The notes under the pieces: generated by a model
Seen by the model: the letters and a program-made list of their open reading frames with translations, nothing else
Told to the model about the DNA's origin: nothing
Databases searched by the model: none
Shown here: one piece after another, positions 28,012 to 37,406 of the stretch
How the letters are laid out: every line of letters starts with the position of its first letter
How positions within the stretch are numbered: the stretch's first letter is position 1
Translations under genes and position numbers: made by a program
From: Eoetvoesiella caeni
Lineage (GTDB): Bacteria > Pseudomonadota > Gammaproteobacteria > Burkholderiales > Burkholderiaceae_B
DNA length: 64,000 nt
Assembly (NCBI RefSeq): GCF_003315175.1
Contig: NZ_QNRQ01000014.1
Span: 48,802-112,801 of the forward strand
Reading direction: 5' to 3'

Positions 28012-28641
28012 CTAGTGGCTGAAAAGCAGCAACAGAACGAAAGGAACGAACAATCCCAGGCCCACCATGGGCCATGTTGAGATCCGGTTCTTGGAATGCA
28101 GCTTAAGCAGCAACAGGCCGCTTAGGCCGAAAATCAGGCAGGCGGCCGCAAAAATATCGATGAACCAGCTCCAGATGACGCCGGTATTGCGTCCTTTGTG
28201 CAGATCGTTCAGGTAGGCGATCCAGCCTCGGCGACTGCGCTCATAGGTCACTTCGCCGCTGGCCCGGTCGATGGCCAGCCAGGCGTCGCCGCCGGGCTCA
28301 GGCAGCGAGACGTAGACTTCATCGCTGGAGAACTCGGCCGTGCGTCCGTTTATGTGGATGCCCAATTGCGAGTCCAGCCACGCTTCCGCCTGGGCTGGCA
28401 GTGCGGCCTTTTTGGCCGAAGTCGAAGCCGGAGCCAATATTTGCAGGATCTCGCCCGGCAGATCCGCTTGCCGCGTAATAACCGTCGGCTTGGATTCGAA
28501 CCACGCCGCATTATTCAAGGTGATCCCGGTTGCCGCGAACAGGATCAGTCCGACGAGGCTCAGTGCGGAGCTCATCCAGTGCCATTGATGCAGGGTTTTA
28601 AGCCAACGAGTACGGCGGTGTGTTTTGGTGGTGGACTTCAT
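28012..28641 (-). CDS. PepSY-associated transmembrane protein
   Basis: 209-residue inner-membrane protein. A basic, His-containing N-terminus (THRRTRWLKTLHQWHW) leads into a first membrane helix (about 24-42), then a periplasmic PepSY-like domain (about 50-145) and two further helices at the C-terminus (about 160-205). Members are thought to pass electrons across the membrane in iron or flavin systems. It is the first gene of the operon, and a Fur-like site lies about 60 bases before its ATG (28641). The start was chosen because the basic N-terminus begins there. Confidence 0.85.
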   Translation of the reverse strand: MKSTTKTHRRTRWLKTLHQWHWMSSALSLVGLILFAATGITLNNAAWFESKPTVITRQADLPGEILQILAPASTSAKKAALPAQAEAWLDSQLGIHINGRTAEFSSDEVYVSLPEPGGDAWLAIDRASGEVTYERSRRGWIAYLNDLHKGRNTGVIWSWFIDIFAAACLIFGLSGLLLLKLHSKNRISTWPMVGLGLFVPFVLLLLFSH

Positions 28642-28698
28642 TTCCCGGTGTCGAATTGAAGAGGAGCTGTCGTAACAGGACGCCAATTCTACAGGAAA

Positions 28699-28713
28699 TG
28701 GGAATGATTATCA
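28699..28713 (-). promoter_or_regulatory. Fur box-like site upstream of the PepSY-DUF2271-DUF4198-apbE operon
   Basis: On the operon strand the site reads TGATAATCATTCCCA, which matches the 7-1-7 Fur consensus TGATAATnATTATCA at 13 of 15 positions (counting the free centre). It is 58 bases from the first start codon of the operon. Iron-dependent control would fit the gene set, which resembles those beside siderophore receptors. Confidence 0.55.
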
Positions 28714-28865
28714 GGTGCGTTATGTGCCGCATCGCAGGCTTGCAACGGATTGAAATAAAATAATGGTGGCAGCGCTTCTTTGGTTGGGGCTATCGTGTCA
28801 TAAAGGCATGCACACTCATTGCCTTTCGTGTGACTGAACTTTTCGTGATGGATCGGGTCTGATTA

Positions 28866-28892
28866 TTAGCACTCTCTTAACCTGAGTGCCAA
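28866..28892 (+). promoter_or_regulatory. CIRCE-like HrcA operator before rpoH
   Basis: TTAGCACTC, nine bases, GAGTGCCAA: the CIRCE consensus is TTAGCACTC-N9-GAGTGCTAA, so only one base differs. It overlaps the -35 region of the putative rpoH promoter, where bound HrcA would repress. Heat inactivation of HrcA would then raise sigma-32. Confidence 0.8.
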
Positions 28893-28905
28893 TTTTTGTT
28901 ATAGT
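28877..28905 (+). promoter_or_regulatory. Putative sigma-70 promoter of rpoH
   Basis: TTAACC (28877-28882) and TATAGT (28900-28905) are separated by 17 bases and lie 31 bases before the rpoH start. The -10 is good and the -35 moderate. The overlap with the CIRCE-like operator supports the assignment. Confidence 0.5.
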
Positions 28906-28935
28906 GGTTTATCTATTAAAGGACTACCTTAAACG

Positions 28936-29817
28936 ATGACAACCAGTACGCACTCTTTAGCCTTATCCAACAATGCGTTGGCGGCGGCTATTGCCAATCC
29001 GGGCGCGCTAGGCACTATTGAAGCCTATATCAGCGCAGTCCACCGCCTGCCGATGCTGACGCAAGAGCAAGAGGTCGAACTCGGAAAAAAAGTGCGTGAC
29101 GACACCGACCTCGATGCGGCGCGTCAGCTTATTTTGTCCCATTTGCGCCTGGTGGTTTCCATTTCGCGGCAATATCTGGGTTACGGCCTGGCTCATGCCG
29201 ACCTGATCCAAGAGGGCAATGTAGGCCTCATGAAGGCCGTCAAGCGCTTCGACCCCGACCGCGGCGTGAGGCTGGTTTCGTTTGCCGTGCACTGGATCAA
29301 AGCCGAAATCCACGAATACGTCGTGCGCAACTGGCGCATGGTCAAAGTGGCCACCACCAAGGCGCAGCGCAAGCTATTCTTCAATTTGCGCCGCATGCGC
29401 CCCGACGGCCAGACACTCGACCGCGAGCAAATCAGCGAAATCGCCAGCGAGCTCAACGTTCGCCCCGAGGACGTCAGCGAGATGGAAGTGCGCATGTCGG
29501 GCCACGAAATGGCTCTTGAAAGCCCGCAAGACGACGAAGACACCTACTCGCCTATTTCGTACTTGTCGGACGACGCGCAAGAACCCACCAGTGTGCTCGA
29601 GCGCCGTGCCGTCGACACGCTGCACGGGTCGGGCCTGGAAGACGCCCTTGAACTGCTCGACCCTCGTTCCAGGCGCATCGTTCAGGCGCGCTGGCTGCAA
29701 GACGAAGGCGGCGCCACGCTGCACGACTTGGCCGCCGAATTCGGCGTGTCGGCCGAACGCATACGCCAGATCGAAGCCGCCGCGTTCAAAAAAATGCGCC
29801 AGGCCCTGGCTGCTTAA
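28936..29817 (+). CDS. rpoH: RNA polymerase sigma-32 (heat-shock sigma factor)
   Basis: 293-residue sigma-70 family protein directing transcription of heat-shock genes. Region 2 (SHLRLVVSISRQYLGYGLAHADLIQEGN), the RpoH box (QRKLFFNLRR) and region 4 helix-turn-helix (GVSAERIRQIEAAAFKKMR) are all visible, and length fits. It stands alone, with its own promoter and CIRCE-like operator upstream; downstream is a long non-coding stretch. Control both by HrcA and by mRNA structure or protein turnover is likely. Confidence 0.96.
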   Translation: MTTSTHSLALSNNALAAAIANPGALGTIEAYISAVHRLPMLTQEQEVELGKKVRDDTDLDAARQLILSHLRLVVSISRQYLGYGLAHADLIQEGNVGLMKAVKRFDPDRGVRLVSFAVHWIKAEIHEYVVRNWRMVKVATTKAQRKLFFNLRRMRPDGQTLDREQISEIASELNVRPEDVSEMEVRMSGHEMALESPQDDEDTYSPISYLSDDAQEPTSVLERRAVDTLHGSGLEDALELLDPRSRRIVQARWLQDEGGATLHDLAAEFGVSAERIRQIEAAAFKKMRQALAA

Positions 29818-30118
29818 GCCATCCCCCAGCTGCGGCCGGGCAGGCGGCAGCTATCGGGCCGGGCGCCGCCCAGCCGGCACAAGCTAAAAAGCAGCGACGG
29901 TCCGCGTCACGCCGACCCGACCGCCATGCCCGACAGCTTCAGCACCAGCGCCAAATTACATCTAAATACAAAATAGCCAATCAAAAGCAGAACTTATTGC
30001 CGGACGCTTTGACTAAACATCATGAGCGATGAGACTGGTGCAACTTCGGTTGTATTTGTTGTTCATTCGTCCGCTTCTGCTTCTCCTCAATCCCCTCCCT
30101 TTTGAAGCGGATGTTTAT
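29818..30118. other. Non-coding stretch after rpoH; possible small RNA
   Basis: No supported gene. From about 30029 to the terminator at 30119-30146 the + strand has a pyrimidine-rich run with C/U-rich patches (CTTCTCCTCAATCCCCTCCC, 30082-30101), which could act as anti-Shine-Dalgarno loops, followed by a good intrinsic terminator. That is the profile of a small RNA, but I see no strong promoter; TTGACT at 30009 lacks a clear -10. Confidence 0.3.
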
Positions 30119-30146
30119 GGGACACCTCGACGGTGTCCCATTTTTT
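30119..30146 (+). terminator. Intrinsic terminator
   Basis: GGGACACC, 5-base loop, GGTGTCCC, then A and six T. Strong hairpin with a T-run, on the + strand. It would end the rpoH message or an sRNA. The group IIC intron relic begins three bases after its T-run. Confidence 0.85.
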
Positions 30147-30148
30147 AT

Positions 30149-30290
30149 GTGCGCCCAGCATGGGCGCACTCCTGCGGGTGCAAGTCCCGCCATACGTTGA
30201 TCACAGCGAATGAAGTGAAGCGCAACGGCGTAAGGGCGACCGGGCGTGGGGCAGCAAGTCGCATAGCGGCGCCGCGTGTGGGTATCTTTT
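30149..30290 (+). mobile_element. 5' relic of a group IIC intron
   Basis: The sequence opens with GTGCGCCCAGCATGGGCGC, followed by GGGTGCAAGTCCCG and then CGCAACGGCGTAAGGGCG, the order and wording of the first stems of bacterial group IIC intron domain I (compare the Oceanobacillus intron start GTGTGCCCGGCATGGGTGC). Group IIC introns insert just behind terminator hairpins, exactly where this lies. The reverse transcriptase gene and the catalytic domain V are not found downstream, so it is a truncated, dead copy. The right limit is approximate. Confidence 0.7.
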
Positions 30291-30527
30291 GCCGTCGGGC
30301 TACCGCAACAGAATCAATGCAAAAGCGCGGATAAAAAAGTGTATCCTACACAAGGCGCGGCCGCCTGCGCCATCTTCCAAAGCTGTAAAGATCCCGTCTT
30401 CAGTGCGTAGCTTCTTCGCCACGTGTCAAAGAGGCTTCGGTTCCCAAAGAGCCGTCGTCCACGCCTCTTTTGTTGCGTGCCGCGCTCGCGCTTTGGCCCG
30501 TGGTCCAGACCATCTACGAGGGTAACG
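30291..30527. other. Non-coding leader of the antiporter gene
   Basis: 237 bases without a supported gene. It contains the palindrome GTGTA-TCC-TACAC (30339-30351) in an A-rich context, possibly an operator for the antiporter gene. The ribosome-binding site GAGGGT lies just before the start at 30528. Confidence 0.4.
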
Positions 30528-33090
30528 ATGGATGTAGGGTTTCTTGTTTTCGGATTGGCGGGCCTGTTGGCGCTGATCTGCTTCATGCCTGCCTTGGCCG
30601 GCCGGCTAAGCTTGCCGTATTCGGTGCTCCTAGCCATTGTCGGCTTCGTCCTGGGCATCGTTATTCACGTGCATAGTTGGGCGCCGGCCCTTATGTCCGA
30701 CTTCCTGGATTCGCTCCAGCATTTTGAAGTTTCGTCTGAAACCTTCCTGTTCGTTTTTCTGCCGGTCCTGCTGTTCGAGACCTCGCTGGCGACCAATGTA
30801 AGGCGCTTGCTTGACGATATCGGCCCGATACTCATGATGGCCGTGGTGGCCGTCGTCGTTTGCACCGTGGCGGTGGGCTTCTCCATCAGTGCGGTTTCCG
30901 ACTACGGCCTGATAGTCTGCCTGATGCTGGGGGCCATTGTCGCCACCACCGACCCTGCGGCGGTCGTGGGCATATTTCGCAATGTGGGCGCGCCCAAGCG
31001 CCTGACTACGTTGGTAGAGGGCGAGTCTCTGTTCAACGATGCGGCCTCCATAGCCTTGTACTCGGTCTTGTTGACCATGCTGTACAGCGGCAGCACCGAG
31101 GTTTCAGTCAGCGCCATCTTTTCCAGTTTCCTATTCAGCTTCATGGGCGGGGGCGTGGCGGGCTTTCTCATGGGGCGCCTGGCCTGCGGGCTGTTCATAT
31201 TGCTGCGCGGCTGGCCCATGGCCGAAGTTACGCTGACCGTCGCGCTGGCTTACCTGACCTTCTTCGTATCCGAGCATTACTTTGCCGTGTCGGGCGTCGT
31301 CGCCACCGTGGTCGCGGGGCTGGTGGTGGGCTCGTCGGGCCGCACGCGCATGTCGCCGACGACATTCGAGCAGCTCGAGCACTCCTGGGCTCAGTTCGGG
31401 TTCTGGGCCAACTCGCTGATTTTCGTGTTTGCGGCCATGCTTATCCCCCGCATGATGACCGATGCAACCTGGGAAGAGGCTTTGCTGGTGGCTTTGCTGT
31501 TTGTCGTGACGCTGGGCGCGCGTGCGGTCATGGTGTTCGGCGTGTTGCCGCTTTTGGGCCGAACAGGCCTGGGCACTGGGGTAAGCCGCTCTTACCGCAT
31601 TGTCATGTGGTGGGGCGGCTTGCGCGGCGCCGTGTCCCTGGCTTTGGCGCTGGCGGTAACCGAACAGCAGAACGTGCCTTACGAAGCGCGCCAGTTCATT
31701 GCGGTGGCAACAACAGGCTTTGTCCTGATGACTTTGTTCATCAATGGGGTTACGCTGCGCCCGCTTATACGCCGTCTGCGCCTTAATCAGTTGTCGCCCA
31801 TTGAGCGCACCATTCGCAACCAGGCCTTGATTGTGGCGCTGGAGGGGCTGCAGGAGAAAACCGACGAGATCGCGCGCAACGAAAATATCGGTGCCGAAGC
31901 CAACAGCCGCATCCGCGCGGTTTTCAATACAACGCTGGCCAGCGCCAACGACGGACAGATACGTCAGTTGACTCAGGACGAGCGGGTGGCTGTGGGGCTG
32001 GCCATTGTGGCGGCGCGAGAAGAAGAAATGTTCTTCGAGATGCTCAAGACGCAGATCGTCGACTGGCGCATCGCCGAAAACCTGTTGGCGCGCGCCGAAC
32101 GCATGAGCGATGCGGTGCGGGCCGGCGGGCTGGCCGGGTTTGAAGCCGCCATAGTCACCGACATGCATTATTCGCTTTCCTTCAGAACTGCCCTGCGACT
32201 GTACTACCTGTTCGGCATACAGGGCTGGCTGGCCCGCGAAATCGCCAATCGCTTCATGAGCCTCATGAGCAAGCGGTCCGAGGCGCAGCATCTTATCGTC
32301 TTCGCCGAGCGCGAGCTGCCTCCATTGCTGGGAAACGAGGCGACCGGCGTGATCGTGCAGGCGCACAGACAGCGGCTGGAGCGGCTGGACGGCGCCTTGC
32401 AAGCGCTTAATCTGCAATACCCTTTCGTTTGCGCTGTGGCTGCAAGAGTCTTATCTGGGGCGTACCGCCCGGGTGCTGGAGCGCATGCGTTATCGCGACA
32501 TGCTTTCGCAATTCCTGATCAGCGGCGAAGTCTATGCCGACTTGATCAAGCAGATCGAGCATCGCTGGGCCTATATCGAAAAGCGCCCCGCCATCGACAT
32601 CGCCATGAGCGCCGACGACCTGATCAAGCGCGTGCCGGTATTCGAAGGGTTGGCGCCCGAAACCTTGCACGCCATCGCCAAACTGCTCAAGCCCCGCCTG
32701 GCGGTTCCCGGCCAAGAAGTCAGCATGCAGGCCGGGCGTTCGCGCGCCATGTATTTTGTGGCGTCGGGCGCCGTGGTGGTCGACTTGCCGGACGGCAGCA
32801 CCATTGAACTGGGCAGCGGCGAGTTCTTCGGAGAAATTTCCCTCTTCGACGGCTACGACTTCGAAGCGCGCGTCCGGTCGCTCTCGTATAGCCAATTGCT
32901 GATGCTGCAAACGCGCGAATTCAATGAAATGCTCGAACGCGACCCCGCGCTGCGCGAAAAAATCGAACTGGTCGCCAAGCAGCGCATGAGGGCGCTGGAA
33001 GTCTGGCGCCAGTTCGAGTCGGGCGAACGCCAGCACGAGCCTTTGCCCGATTTATCGCGTCGTCCGCAAGGCTCGCTGGGCGACGGCTGA
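30528..33090 (+). pseudogene. CPA1-type cation/proton antiporter with C-terminal cyclic-nucleotide-binding domain, frameshifted
   Basis: Na+(K+)/H+ antiporter of the CPA1/NhaP type. About 12 membrane helices fill residues 1-430, with the family's GESLFNDAASIALYSVLL and TTDPAAVVGIFRNVGAP. A cytoplasmic linker follows, then a cyclic-nucleotide-binding domain (GEFFGEISLFDG near 32820). The frame breaks at about 32420-32426 in TACCCTTTCG: removing one T restores YPSFALWLQE and joins both parts into a single 853-residue protein; the span is 3n+1 bases. Both halves keep normal coding character, so this is a fresh mutation or a sequencing error. Start ATG at 30528 has GAGGGT upstream. Confidence 0.8.
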
Positions 33091-33188
33091 CGCTGTCATG
33101 GGGGGGCGGCGAGCGCGCCGCGGCGGCCTTTTGCCGGAGGGGCAGGCGGGCACGGTGCCATTGCGGCAATCACGCCCTTTACGGCCTG

Positions 33189-33791
33189 CTACAGCAACTG
33201 CTTGATGTCGTCGGCAATGGTCTGCGCCGAGGCGTTGCCGGGCAGCAGTATGCGGGCTTCGCCTTGTTGGTCCAGGATATAGAACGACGAGCTGTGGTCC
33301 ATGGAGTATTCGTCCGGGTTGGGGCCCGGCGCTTTCGCGTAGAAAGCCCGGAACGACTTGGCGGTCTTGGCCAATTGTTCCGGCGACCCCGAAAGCCCTG
33401 TAAAGCTGGGGTTGAAGGCCTTGACGTAGCGTCCGATTACCTCGGGGGTGTCGCGTGCGGGGTCGACCGTGATCATGATGGCCTGAACCTTCGAGGCATC
33501 GTCCTTAAGCAGCTCCATGGCCTGGGCCAGTTGCGCCAATGCGGTGGGGCAGACATCGGGGCAGTGGGTAAAGCCGAAAAACACAACGGGAATCTTGTTC
33601 TTGTAGTCGGCCAGCGTGCGCAGCTTGCCGTCCTGGTCGACCATGGCCATTTCGCTGCCCAAATGCGTGCCGCTGATGTCGCTGCCCTTGATGGCCAGTT
33701 TCTTTTCTTTGCCGCAGGCGGCCAGCGTCAATACAGCAGTGGCCGCGGCGGCTGTGAGCAAAGCACGGCGCTTGGGTTCGAACTGAAACAT
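33189..33791 (-). CDS. SCO1/SenC family copper chaperone for cytochrome oxidase
   Basis: 200-residue lipoprotein: the signal has a lipobox ending LTLAAC (Cys26), then a thioredoxin-like domain. The copper motif CPDVC uses C77 and C81, and a distal His lies in MDHSSSF. SCO proteins deliver copper to the CuA site of subunit II. It is last in the leftward oxidase assembly operon, 10 bases after ctaB. Length and motifs are normal. Confidence 0.92.
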   Translation of the reverse strand: MFQFEPKRRALLTAAAATAVLTLAACGKEKKLAIKGSDISGTHLGSEMAMVDQDGKLRTLADYKNKIPVVFFGFTHCPDVCPTALAQLAQAMELLKDDASKVQAIMITVDPARDTPEVIGRYVKAFNPSFTGLSGSPEQLAKTAKSFRAFYAKAPGPNPDEYSMDHSSSFYILDQQGEARILLPGNASAQTIADDIKQLL

Positions 33792-33801
33792 AGTTGAATT
33801 C

Positions 33802-34692
33802 CTAAATGAGGGCTATCCAGTGGTCCAGCAGCAATGCCCCGAAAAGCAAGGAAAGATACAGGATGGAGTAGCGGAACAGCTTGCGCGCCAGCTCGTCGCT
33901 GTATTCCTTGTACAGGCACCATGCGTACCACAGGAATAGGCCGCTAAGCACAATGGCCGCCGCAAGATATGGAAAGCCGCTCATGCGCACCATGAAGGGC
34001 AGCAGCGTCGCGGCAAACAGCACAATGCTGTAAAGCAGAATGTGCAAGCGGGTGAATTGCTTGCCGTGCGTCACGGGCAGCATGGGCAGGCCGGACTTTT
34101 CGTAGTCGTGGTTGCGATACAGGGCCAATGCCCAGAAGTGCGGCGGGGTCCAGATGAAGATGATCAGCACCAGCACCCAGGCCTGGGCCGGCACCGAGTT
34201 GGCGATGGTGGCCCAACCCAGCGCGGGCGGCATGGCGCCCGACAGGCCGCCGATGACGATGTTCTGAGGAGTCAGCGGCTTGAGGATGATGGTGTAGATA
34301 ATGGCGTAGCCAATGAAGGTGGCAAGCGTCAGCCACATGGTCAGCGGATTGACCCAGTTGTACAGTACGACCATGCCCAGCCCGCCCAGCAGCCCTGAAA
34401 GCAGAATTACCTGGGTATTGCTGATAGTGCCCCGCGCCGTGGCGCGCCGCGCCGTGCGCAGCATCTTGGCGTCGATTTCCTGCTCGATAAGGCAATTTAT
34501 CGCAAAAGCCGCCGCCGCCAGCAGCCAGATGCCCAACGTGCCCGCCACCACCAAATGCATATCCGGCAGGCCGGGACTGGCCAGGAACATGCCGATAATG
34601 GCGCAAAATACGGCCAGTTGGGTTACGCGCGGTTTGGTCAGCACCAAGTATTGGCGCAAAAGATTGGGTTGCGGGGCGGTAGCGGTAGTCAT
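33802..34692 (-). CDS. ctaB: Protohaem IX farnesyltransferase (haem O synthase)
   Basis: 296-residue polytopic membrane prenyltransferase of the UbiA superfamily that adds a farnesyl group to haem b. The substrate motif region [15 protein letters not shown] near residue 65 and the second loop motif (YNWVN, then [13 protein letters not shown]) are present, with about nine hydrophobic helices. Its product is the substrate of CtaA, encoded just upstream with a 4-base overlap. Confidence 0.95.
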   Translation of the reverse strand: MTTATAPQPNLLRQYLVLTKPRVTQLAVFCAIIGMFLASPGLPDMHLVVAGTLGIWLLAAAAFAINCLIEQEIDAKMLRTARRATARGTISNTQVILLSGLLGGLGMVVLYNWVNPLTMWLTLATFIGYAIIYTIILKPLTPQNIVIGGLSGAMPPALGWATIANSVPAQAWVLVLIIFIWTPPHFWALALYRNHDYEKSGLPMLPVTHGKQFTRLHILLYSIVLFAATLLPFMVRMSGFPYLAAAIVLSGLFLWYAWCLYKEYSDELARKLFRYSILYLSLLFGALLLDHWIALI

Positions 34693-35702
34693 GTCGGTAT
34701 TTTAGACCCGTCGGCGCGCGCCAGGCGCACCATGATTGTCACGGTGATAAGAACCAGGCCGGCCGCGCCGCCGTTATGCATGACGGCAATCAGCAGGGGC
34801 CACTGGAAAAATATCGTAGTCAGGCCTGTGATCAGTTGCGCCAGCAGCAGTAAAAGCAGTAGCGTTGCTGGTGATTGTAAACCCGGTTCGCCTCGCAGCC
34901 GGAATCCCAGCGCGCCCATGTAAACAAATACGACAAAGGCAAAATTGCGATGGGTCCAGTGGATGGCGGTCAGGGCGTATTGCGAAATGGCTTCGCCCGA
35001 AGGCAGCAGGCCCAGGCCGCGAATAAGCGAGTAGCCGCCATGGAAATCCATGGGGGGCAGCAGTTCGCCGTGGCAGGTGGGGAAGTCCATGCAGGCCAGC
35101 GCCGCGTAGTTGGTACTGACCCAGCCGCCCAGTGCAATCTGGACAAACAGTAAAGCCAGCCCCACGGCGGCCCAGGGCAACAGCGTATGTACCGCGGGAT
35201 TTGTTGGCGGATGTTCTTTTTCGCGCGCAGCCAGCCAGGTCATCAAGGCCAGCAGGCCCATACCGCCAAGCAAATGCGTCGTGACGATGATAGGCATGAG
35301 CTTGTGCGTGACCGTCCAGGCCCCGAAGGCGCCTTGCACGCATACCGCCACCAGCGTAAAGACGGCCAGTTTAGGGGTATTGCCCAATACCGTGCGGTAG
35401 CGCCATGCCATGTACACGATGGCAATGATCAGCATGCCCAGCAGTGAACCGGCGTAGCGATGGACCATTTCGATCCATGCCTTGGACAAGCTGACCGCGC
35501 CATACGGCATGGCTTCAAGCGCCTGCGCGATATGGTTCGAGGCGCCGAACGGCGTTGCTTTGCCGTAGCAGCCGGGCCAGTCGGGACAGCCCAGGCCGGA
35601 ATCGGTCAGGCGCACGAAGGCGCCGAACATGATGAGATCCAGCGTTAAAAACCAGGTAAGGAAAACCAGCTTGCGATAGCGGGCCGTGATACGGTCGATC
35701 AT
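34689..35702 (-). CDS. ctaA: Haem A synthase (CtaA/COX15)
   Basis: 337-residue integral membrane protein, about eight helices, converting haem O to haem A for the aa3 oxidase. The first helix is followed by [16 protein letters not shown], typical of COX15/CtaA. Histidines expected as haem ligands appear in [25 protein letters not shown] and MHNGGA. The start at 35702 is 7 bases after the stop of the SCO-like gene (35709). Confidence 0.95.
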   Translation of the reverse strand: MIDRITARYRKLVFLTWFLTLDLIMFGAFVRLTDSGLGCPDWPGCYGKATPFGASNHIAQALEAMPYGAVSLSKAWIEMVHRYAGSLLGMLIIAIVYMAWRYRTVLGNTPKLAVFTLVAVCVQGAFGAWTVTHKLMPIIVTTHLLGGMGLLALMTWLAAREKEHPPTNPAVHTLLPWAAVGLALLFVQIALGGWVSTNYAALACMDFPTCHGELLPPMDFHGGYSLIRGLGLLPSGEAISQYALTAIHWTHRNFAFVVFVYMGALGFRLRGEPGLQSPATLLLLLLLAQLITGLTTIFFQWPLLIAVMHNGGAAGLVLITVTIMVRLARADGSKIPT

Positions 35703-35708
35703 AATTGC

Positions 35709-36341
35709 TTAGCCAATGCGCGAGTTGTAGATCAGTTTGCTGATGTCCTTGCGCACTGAAACCGGATCGGAATTCTCGGGGTACTGAATCATCAGGTTGC
35801 CCAGCGGGTCGATGATCCACATGGGCTTGGCCAGCGCGGCGGCCGCGCCTTGCGCATCGGCGCCAGGGGTCAGGTAGCCCGCCAGTTTTACCGGGTCCGC
35901 GCGCAGAACGATGGTGCCTTTGTAGGCTTCCATGATTTGCTCCGAGATGGGGGCGTCGTCGGTAACCAGCCAGACGCGTGTCAGGCGTTCGACGTTCTTG
36001 CCCTGGCTTGCGTGCGAATTGCGCAGGATAAACAGCTTGGTTACGCAGGTTTCGGGGCAGGCGCCCTGGTCGGCTGAAACCAATACCCACTTGCCCTTAA
36101 GGCTTTGCAGGTCGAAAGGCTGCCCATCCAGGGTCTTCAGGCCCAGTGTTTCGGCCGCGGGCAGGCTGCGCTGCGGAATTATCAACTGGCCGTAATTGGT
36201 ATTCCCTTCAGGGCGCAAACCCAGCGCCGGCACGTAGTACGCCAGAAACGCCATGACCACAGGGGCCAGGCAGGCAATCAAGATCCAGATCAGCGGCTTG
36301 ATGGAGCGCGGCTTGGGCGGGGTAGTGTTGGTGTTGACCAC
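35709..36341 (-). CDS. Membrane-anchored SCO-like thioredoxin-fold protein of the oxidase cluster
   Basis: 210-residue protein with one N-terminal membrane anchor (LIWILIACLAPVVMAFLAYY, about 17-36) and a periplasmic thioredoxin-like domain holding C95-P-E-T-C99 in place of the SCO copper motif. It is found at this position in cytochrome oxidase clusters of Burkholderiales and is presumed to assist assembly or thiol reduction. I chose GTG at 36341 because AAGGA lies six bases upstream; a TTG two codons earlier is possible. It sits between the SURF1 gene and ctaA on the same strand. Confidence 0.8.
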   Translation of the reverse strand: MVNTNTTPPKPRSIKPLIWILIACLAPVVMAFLAYYVPALGLRPEGNTNYGQLIIPQRSLPAAETLGLKTLDGQPFDLQSLKGKWVLVSADQGACPETCVTKLFILRNSHASQGKNVERLTRVWLVTDDAPISEQIMEAYKGTIVLRADPVKLAGYLTPGADAQGAAAALAKPMWIIDPLGNLMIQYPENSDPVSVRKDISKLIYNSRIG

Positions 36342-36378
36342 AATCAATCCTTGGGTGTCGACAGTTAAATTCGGTGGT

Positions 36379-37164
36379 TCAGCGGGCCGGCTGCGTGCGC
36401 CGGCGCAAAGCGCGCCAGGCGACTACCAGGGCCGCTATGGCGGCAATACAGGCAAAACCGAACCATTGCAGCGCGTAGCCGCGGTTTTGATCGGAGTCGG
36501 TCGAAGGCTGGGGCCATTCCTGGACAAAAGGTTCGGTGTCGCCGTCGGCCCCGCCGGTTTGTTCCAGGACGGCCGGCAGTAATTTTAAGCCAGTCGCGCT
36601 TGCCAGGTCTTGCAGAGGAAGATTTTGCACCCGTGGCGGCGTTTTATCGGGCAAAGGAAGCTTGGGCAAGGCGCTGGCCGCCTTGCCGCTCAGGGACCAA
36701 AGCTCGAACATCCGGGGTACATGGCTTACTATCTGGCCCTGCACCTGCTGCATGCCTTCGGGGCGGGGCAGCGGGGGCAGGGACTCGCCGGGCAGGATGG
36801 GGCGGGGCAGCCAGCCGCGCAGCACCAGCACAGCCGTGCGCGTGGCCGGGTCGATAAGCAGGGGCGTGGCAACCCAGAAGCCGGGCTTTCCCTTGAAATT
36901 GCGGTTGTCCAGGAGTACGGTGAAGTCATGCAGCCACACGCCATGGGTTGCGGCTTGGCGCCATTGCACCAGTTCGCCGTCCGGTGTGGCGGCATCCAGC
37001 TTCAGCGGCGCCGCCTTGCGCCCGGCCTCGATGGTCTGCATTATGGCATCGCGCTCGGCGGCCCGGCGTAGCTGCCAGTTGCCCATCATTGCGCACGCAA
37101 CAGCCAGCACGCCAAGCAATGCCAGCGTGATCAACGTGCGTAAAGTGGAGTGTGGTTTGGCCAT
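36379..37164 (-). CDS. SURF1 family cytochrome oxidase assembly protein
   Basis: 261-residue membrane protein with helices at both ends (about 10-28 and 228-247) and a periplasmic central part, the SURF1 layout. Typical features are GNWQLRRAAERDA after the first helix, LLDNRNFKGKPGFWVATPL and LVLRGWLPRP. SURF1 helps haem A reach subunit I. It faces away from the small twin-transmembrane gene at 37200 with a 35-base gap. Confidence 0.92.
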   Translation of the reverse strand: MAKPHSTLRTLITLALLGVLAVACAMMGNWQLRRAAERDAIMQTIEAGRKAAPLKLDAATPDGELVQWRQAATHGVWLHDFTVLLDNRNFKGKPGFWVATPLLIDPATRTAVLVLRGWLPRPILPGESLPPLPRPEGMQQVQGQIVSHVPRMFELWSLSGKAASALPKLPLPDKTPPRVQNLPLQDLASATGLKLLPAVLEQTGGADGDTEPFVQEWPQPSTDSDQNRGYALQWFGFACIAAIAALVVAWRALRRRTQPAR

Positions 37165-37199
37165 GTCTGTAAAATTGCGGGTTTTACCGGAGATCGTTA

Positions 37200-37406
37200 A
37201 TGCGTATTATCGTCATCCTGGCGTTTCTGGGCATCCTGGCGAGCCTGGCGTCGGCGCTTGTTTATCTAATGCGGGACAAAGGCCGGACCAACCGTACGGT
37301 CAACGCATTGACCTGGAGGGTGGGGCTGTCGATTGCCCTGTTCCTGTTTGTGCTGTTCGCACATCACATGGGCTGGATTCAAAGCACCGGCTTTGGGCCG
37401 CGTTAG
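37200..37406 (+). CDS. Twin transmembrane protein (DUF2909 family)
   Basis: 68-residue protein with two predicted membrane helices (about 2-24 and 42-60) separated by a short basic loop RDKGRTNRTVNALTWR. This small gene is a regular member of cytochrome oxidase clusters in Burkholderiales, lying between subunit III and SURF1; its role is unknown. The start ATG at 37200 follows GGAGATC at a good distance. It is the only + strand gene inside the oxidase cluster. Confidence 0.85.
   Translation: MRIIVILAFLGILASLASALVYLMRDKGRTNRTVNALTWRVGLSIALFLFVLFAHHMGWIQSTGFGPR

Noticed and set aside
32421..32427. Programmed ribosomal frameshift in the antiporter gene
   Set aside because: CCTTTCG is not a known slippery arrangement for a +1 shift and no stimulatory structure is evident; mutation or sequencing error is simpler.
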